From positions 682,001 through 746,000 of the forward strand of contig CAVYVA010000002.1 of the NCBI GenBank assembly GCA_963771835.1: a DNA stretch of 64,000 bases, written 5' to 3'. Made by a program: the position numbers and the translations under genes. The stretch comes from CAVQCJ01 sp963771835. GTDB lineage: Bacteria; Actinomycetota; Actinomycetes; Prado026. Positions 63,085-64,000 of this stretch are shown piece after piece; position 1 is the stretch's first letter, and every line of letters starts with the position of its first letter. Below the pieces are notes generated by a model. That model was not told the origin of the DNA, searched no databases, and saw only the letters and a program-made list of their open reading frames with translations.

Positions 63085-64000
63085 TCAGCGCGAGGTGTAG
63101 TTCGGGGCCTCGATGGTCATCTGGACGTCGTGCGGGTGGCTCTCCTTGAGCCCGGCCGGGGTGATCCGGATCAGCTCGCCGCGCTCCTGCAGCGCGGCGA
63201 TCGTCTCGGCGCCCGCGTACCCCATCGACGCGCGCAGCCCGCCGACCAGCTGGTGGGCGACCGCGGCCAGCGGACCGCGGTACGGCACCTGTCCCTCGAC
63301 GCCCTCGGGCACGAGCTTGTCGTCGGAGAGCACGTCGTCCTGGAAGTAGCGGTCCTTGCTGTACGAGCGGCCGGCGCCGCGGCTCTGCATGGCGCCCAGC
63401 GAGCCCATCCCCCGGTACGCCTTGTACTGCTTGCCGTTGATGAAGATGAGCTCGCCGGGCGACTCCTCGCAGCCGGCCAGGAGCGAGCCGAGCATCACCG
63501 TGTCCGCGCCCGCCACCAGCGCCTTCGCGATGTCCCCGGAGTACTGCAGGCCGCCGTCGCCGATCACCGGGACGCCGGCCGGCCGGCACGCCTGCGCGGC
63601 GTCGTAGATCGCCGTCACCTGCGGGACGCCGACGCCGGCGACCACCCGCGTCGTACAGATCGAGCCGGGCCCGACGCCGACCTTGACCCCGTCCGCACCG
63701 GCGTCGACCAGCGCCTGGGCGCCGGCACGCGTCGCGACGTTGCCGCCGACCACGTCCACCGACGTCTCGCGCTTGAGCCGGGCCACCATCTCGAGCACGG
63801 CCTTCGAGTGGCCGTGCGCGGTGTCGACCACCAGGACGTCCACGCCGGCGTCGACGAGGGTGCGGGCCCGCTTGTAGGCGTCCTCGCCCACGCCGACGGC
63901 GGCGCCGACGACGAGGCGTCCGTCGGCGTCCTTGGTGGCCAGCGGGTACTGGCCGGACTTCACGAAGTCCTTGACGGTGATCAGCCCGGTCAGCCGGCCG
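63085..64000 (-). CDS. guaB: IMP dehydrogenase, C-terminal part (runs off the window)
   Basis: The gene continues beyond 64000 (its start and CBS-domain region are outside); about 305 residues are visible. RLTGLITVKDFVKSGQYPLATKD is the end of the CBS part; VDVLVVDTAHGHSKAVLEMV, GGNVATRAGAQALVDAGADGVKVGVGPGSICTTRVVAGVGVPQ (catalytic Cys) and GDGGLQYSGDIAKALVAGADTVMLGSLLAG follow, with the flap GQVPYRGPLAAV and the end ESHPHDVQMTIEAPNYTSR. It makes XMP from IMP with NAD, the limiting step to GMP. First of the three-gene run. Confidence 0.95.
   Translation of the reverse strand, partial: GRLTGLITVKDFVKSGQYPLATKDADGRLVVGAAVGVGEDAYKRARTLVDAGVDVLVVDTAHGHSKAVLEMVARLKRETSVDVVGGNVATRAGAQALVDAGADGVKVGVGPGSICTTRVVAGVGVPQVTAIYDAAQACRPAGVPVIGDGGLQYSGDIAKALVAGADTVMLGSLLAGCEESPGELIFINGKQYKAYRGMGSLGAMQSRGAGRSYSKDRYFQDDVLSDDKLVPEGVEGQVPYRGPLAAVAHQLVGGLRASMGYAGAETIAALQERGELIRITPAGLKESHPHDVQMTIEAPNYTSR

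Noticed and set aside
1..64000. Insertion sequences, prophage, integron or defence island
   Set aside because: No transposase, integrase, portal or known defence module was recognised, and base composition is even through the window.

Overview
The window is about 64 kb of very GC-rich DNA (third codon positions almost all G or C) with GTG starts, many leaderless-looking promoters and densely packed genes. The gene content marks a high-GC actinobacterium: an IdeR/DtxR regulator, a mycothiol-dependent maleylpyruvate isomerase family enzyme, DUF2530 and DUF3027 proteins, a cold-shock protein with a C-terminal extension, an XPB-type helicase with its actinobacterial partner, an LAxTG (sortase E type) surface protein, and the guaB-guaB3 pair. 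The order citA, serC, DUF2530/MarR, cspB, XPB partner, XPB resembles, from memory, a conserved block in Mycobacterium. I see no tRNA, rRNA, CRISPR array, insertion sequence or prophage, and the species cannot be fixed from the sequence.

Layout. 1-6.9 kb: the end of a GH26-like glycosidase, a MalT/LuxR-type regulator and a divergent cell-wall-anchored protein with a palindrome between them. 7-18.6 kb: citrate synthase, a GH9 cellulase, a DUF2071 protein, a small Gly/Ser-repeat protein, an Orn/Lys/Arg decarboxylase, a secreted zinc protease, and an ideR-MoxR-aminotransferase-SDR run. 18.8-23.3 kb: a palindromic repeat, a ParA gene coupled to a ribbon-helix-helix-like partner, a secreted beta-helix protein, UdgX, an MFS exporter, and a mini-ORF with a perfect Shine-Dalgarno. 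23.4-28.3 kb: pdxH/citA divergent pair, serC coupled to an MFS gene, and a cupredoxin remnant. 28.3-32.3 kb: a DUF4386 protein and an operon of a secreted Ser/Lys/Asp-repeat protein with a histidine kinase and response regulator. 32.3-51.6 kb: methyltransferase, 29-residue membrane peptide, mycothiol enzyme, MarR-MFS pair, DUF2530, GNAT, DUF1905, sacsin-like ATPase, DUF3027, cold-shock protein, a HAD-LarE fusion, an Asp/Glu racemase, and the two XPB-system genes flanking membrane genes. 51.6-64 kb: two tandem cell-wall-binding-repeat proteins, an HD-domain protein, a secreted protein, glpD coupled to DUF2252, a hemerythrin coupled to guaB3, and guaB running off the end.

A dominant oddity is about thirty single-base (rarely two-base) reading-frame breaks in thirteen genes, mostly +1. 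They occur inside otherwise intact, codon-biased frames and hit housekeeping genes such as serC, so I treat them as probable sequencing or assembly indels and annotate each gene across its breaks. They are densest in the two cell-wall-binding genes (51.7-56 kb).

Together the genes describe a saprophytic, envelope-rich actinobacterium: secreted glycosidases and proteases and surface adhesins, central carbon entry (two citrate synthases, glpD), serine, pyridoxal phosphate and purine metabolism, iron-responsive control, DNA repair (UdgX, XPB), and several small proteins. The items most worth following are the paired palindromic intergenic repeat, the Gly/Ser-repeat small protein, the mini-ORF at 23.27 kb, the repeat-protein/two-component operon and the ParA/RHH pair.
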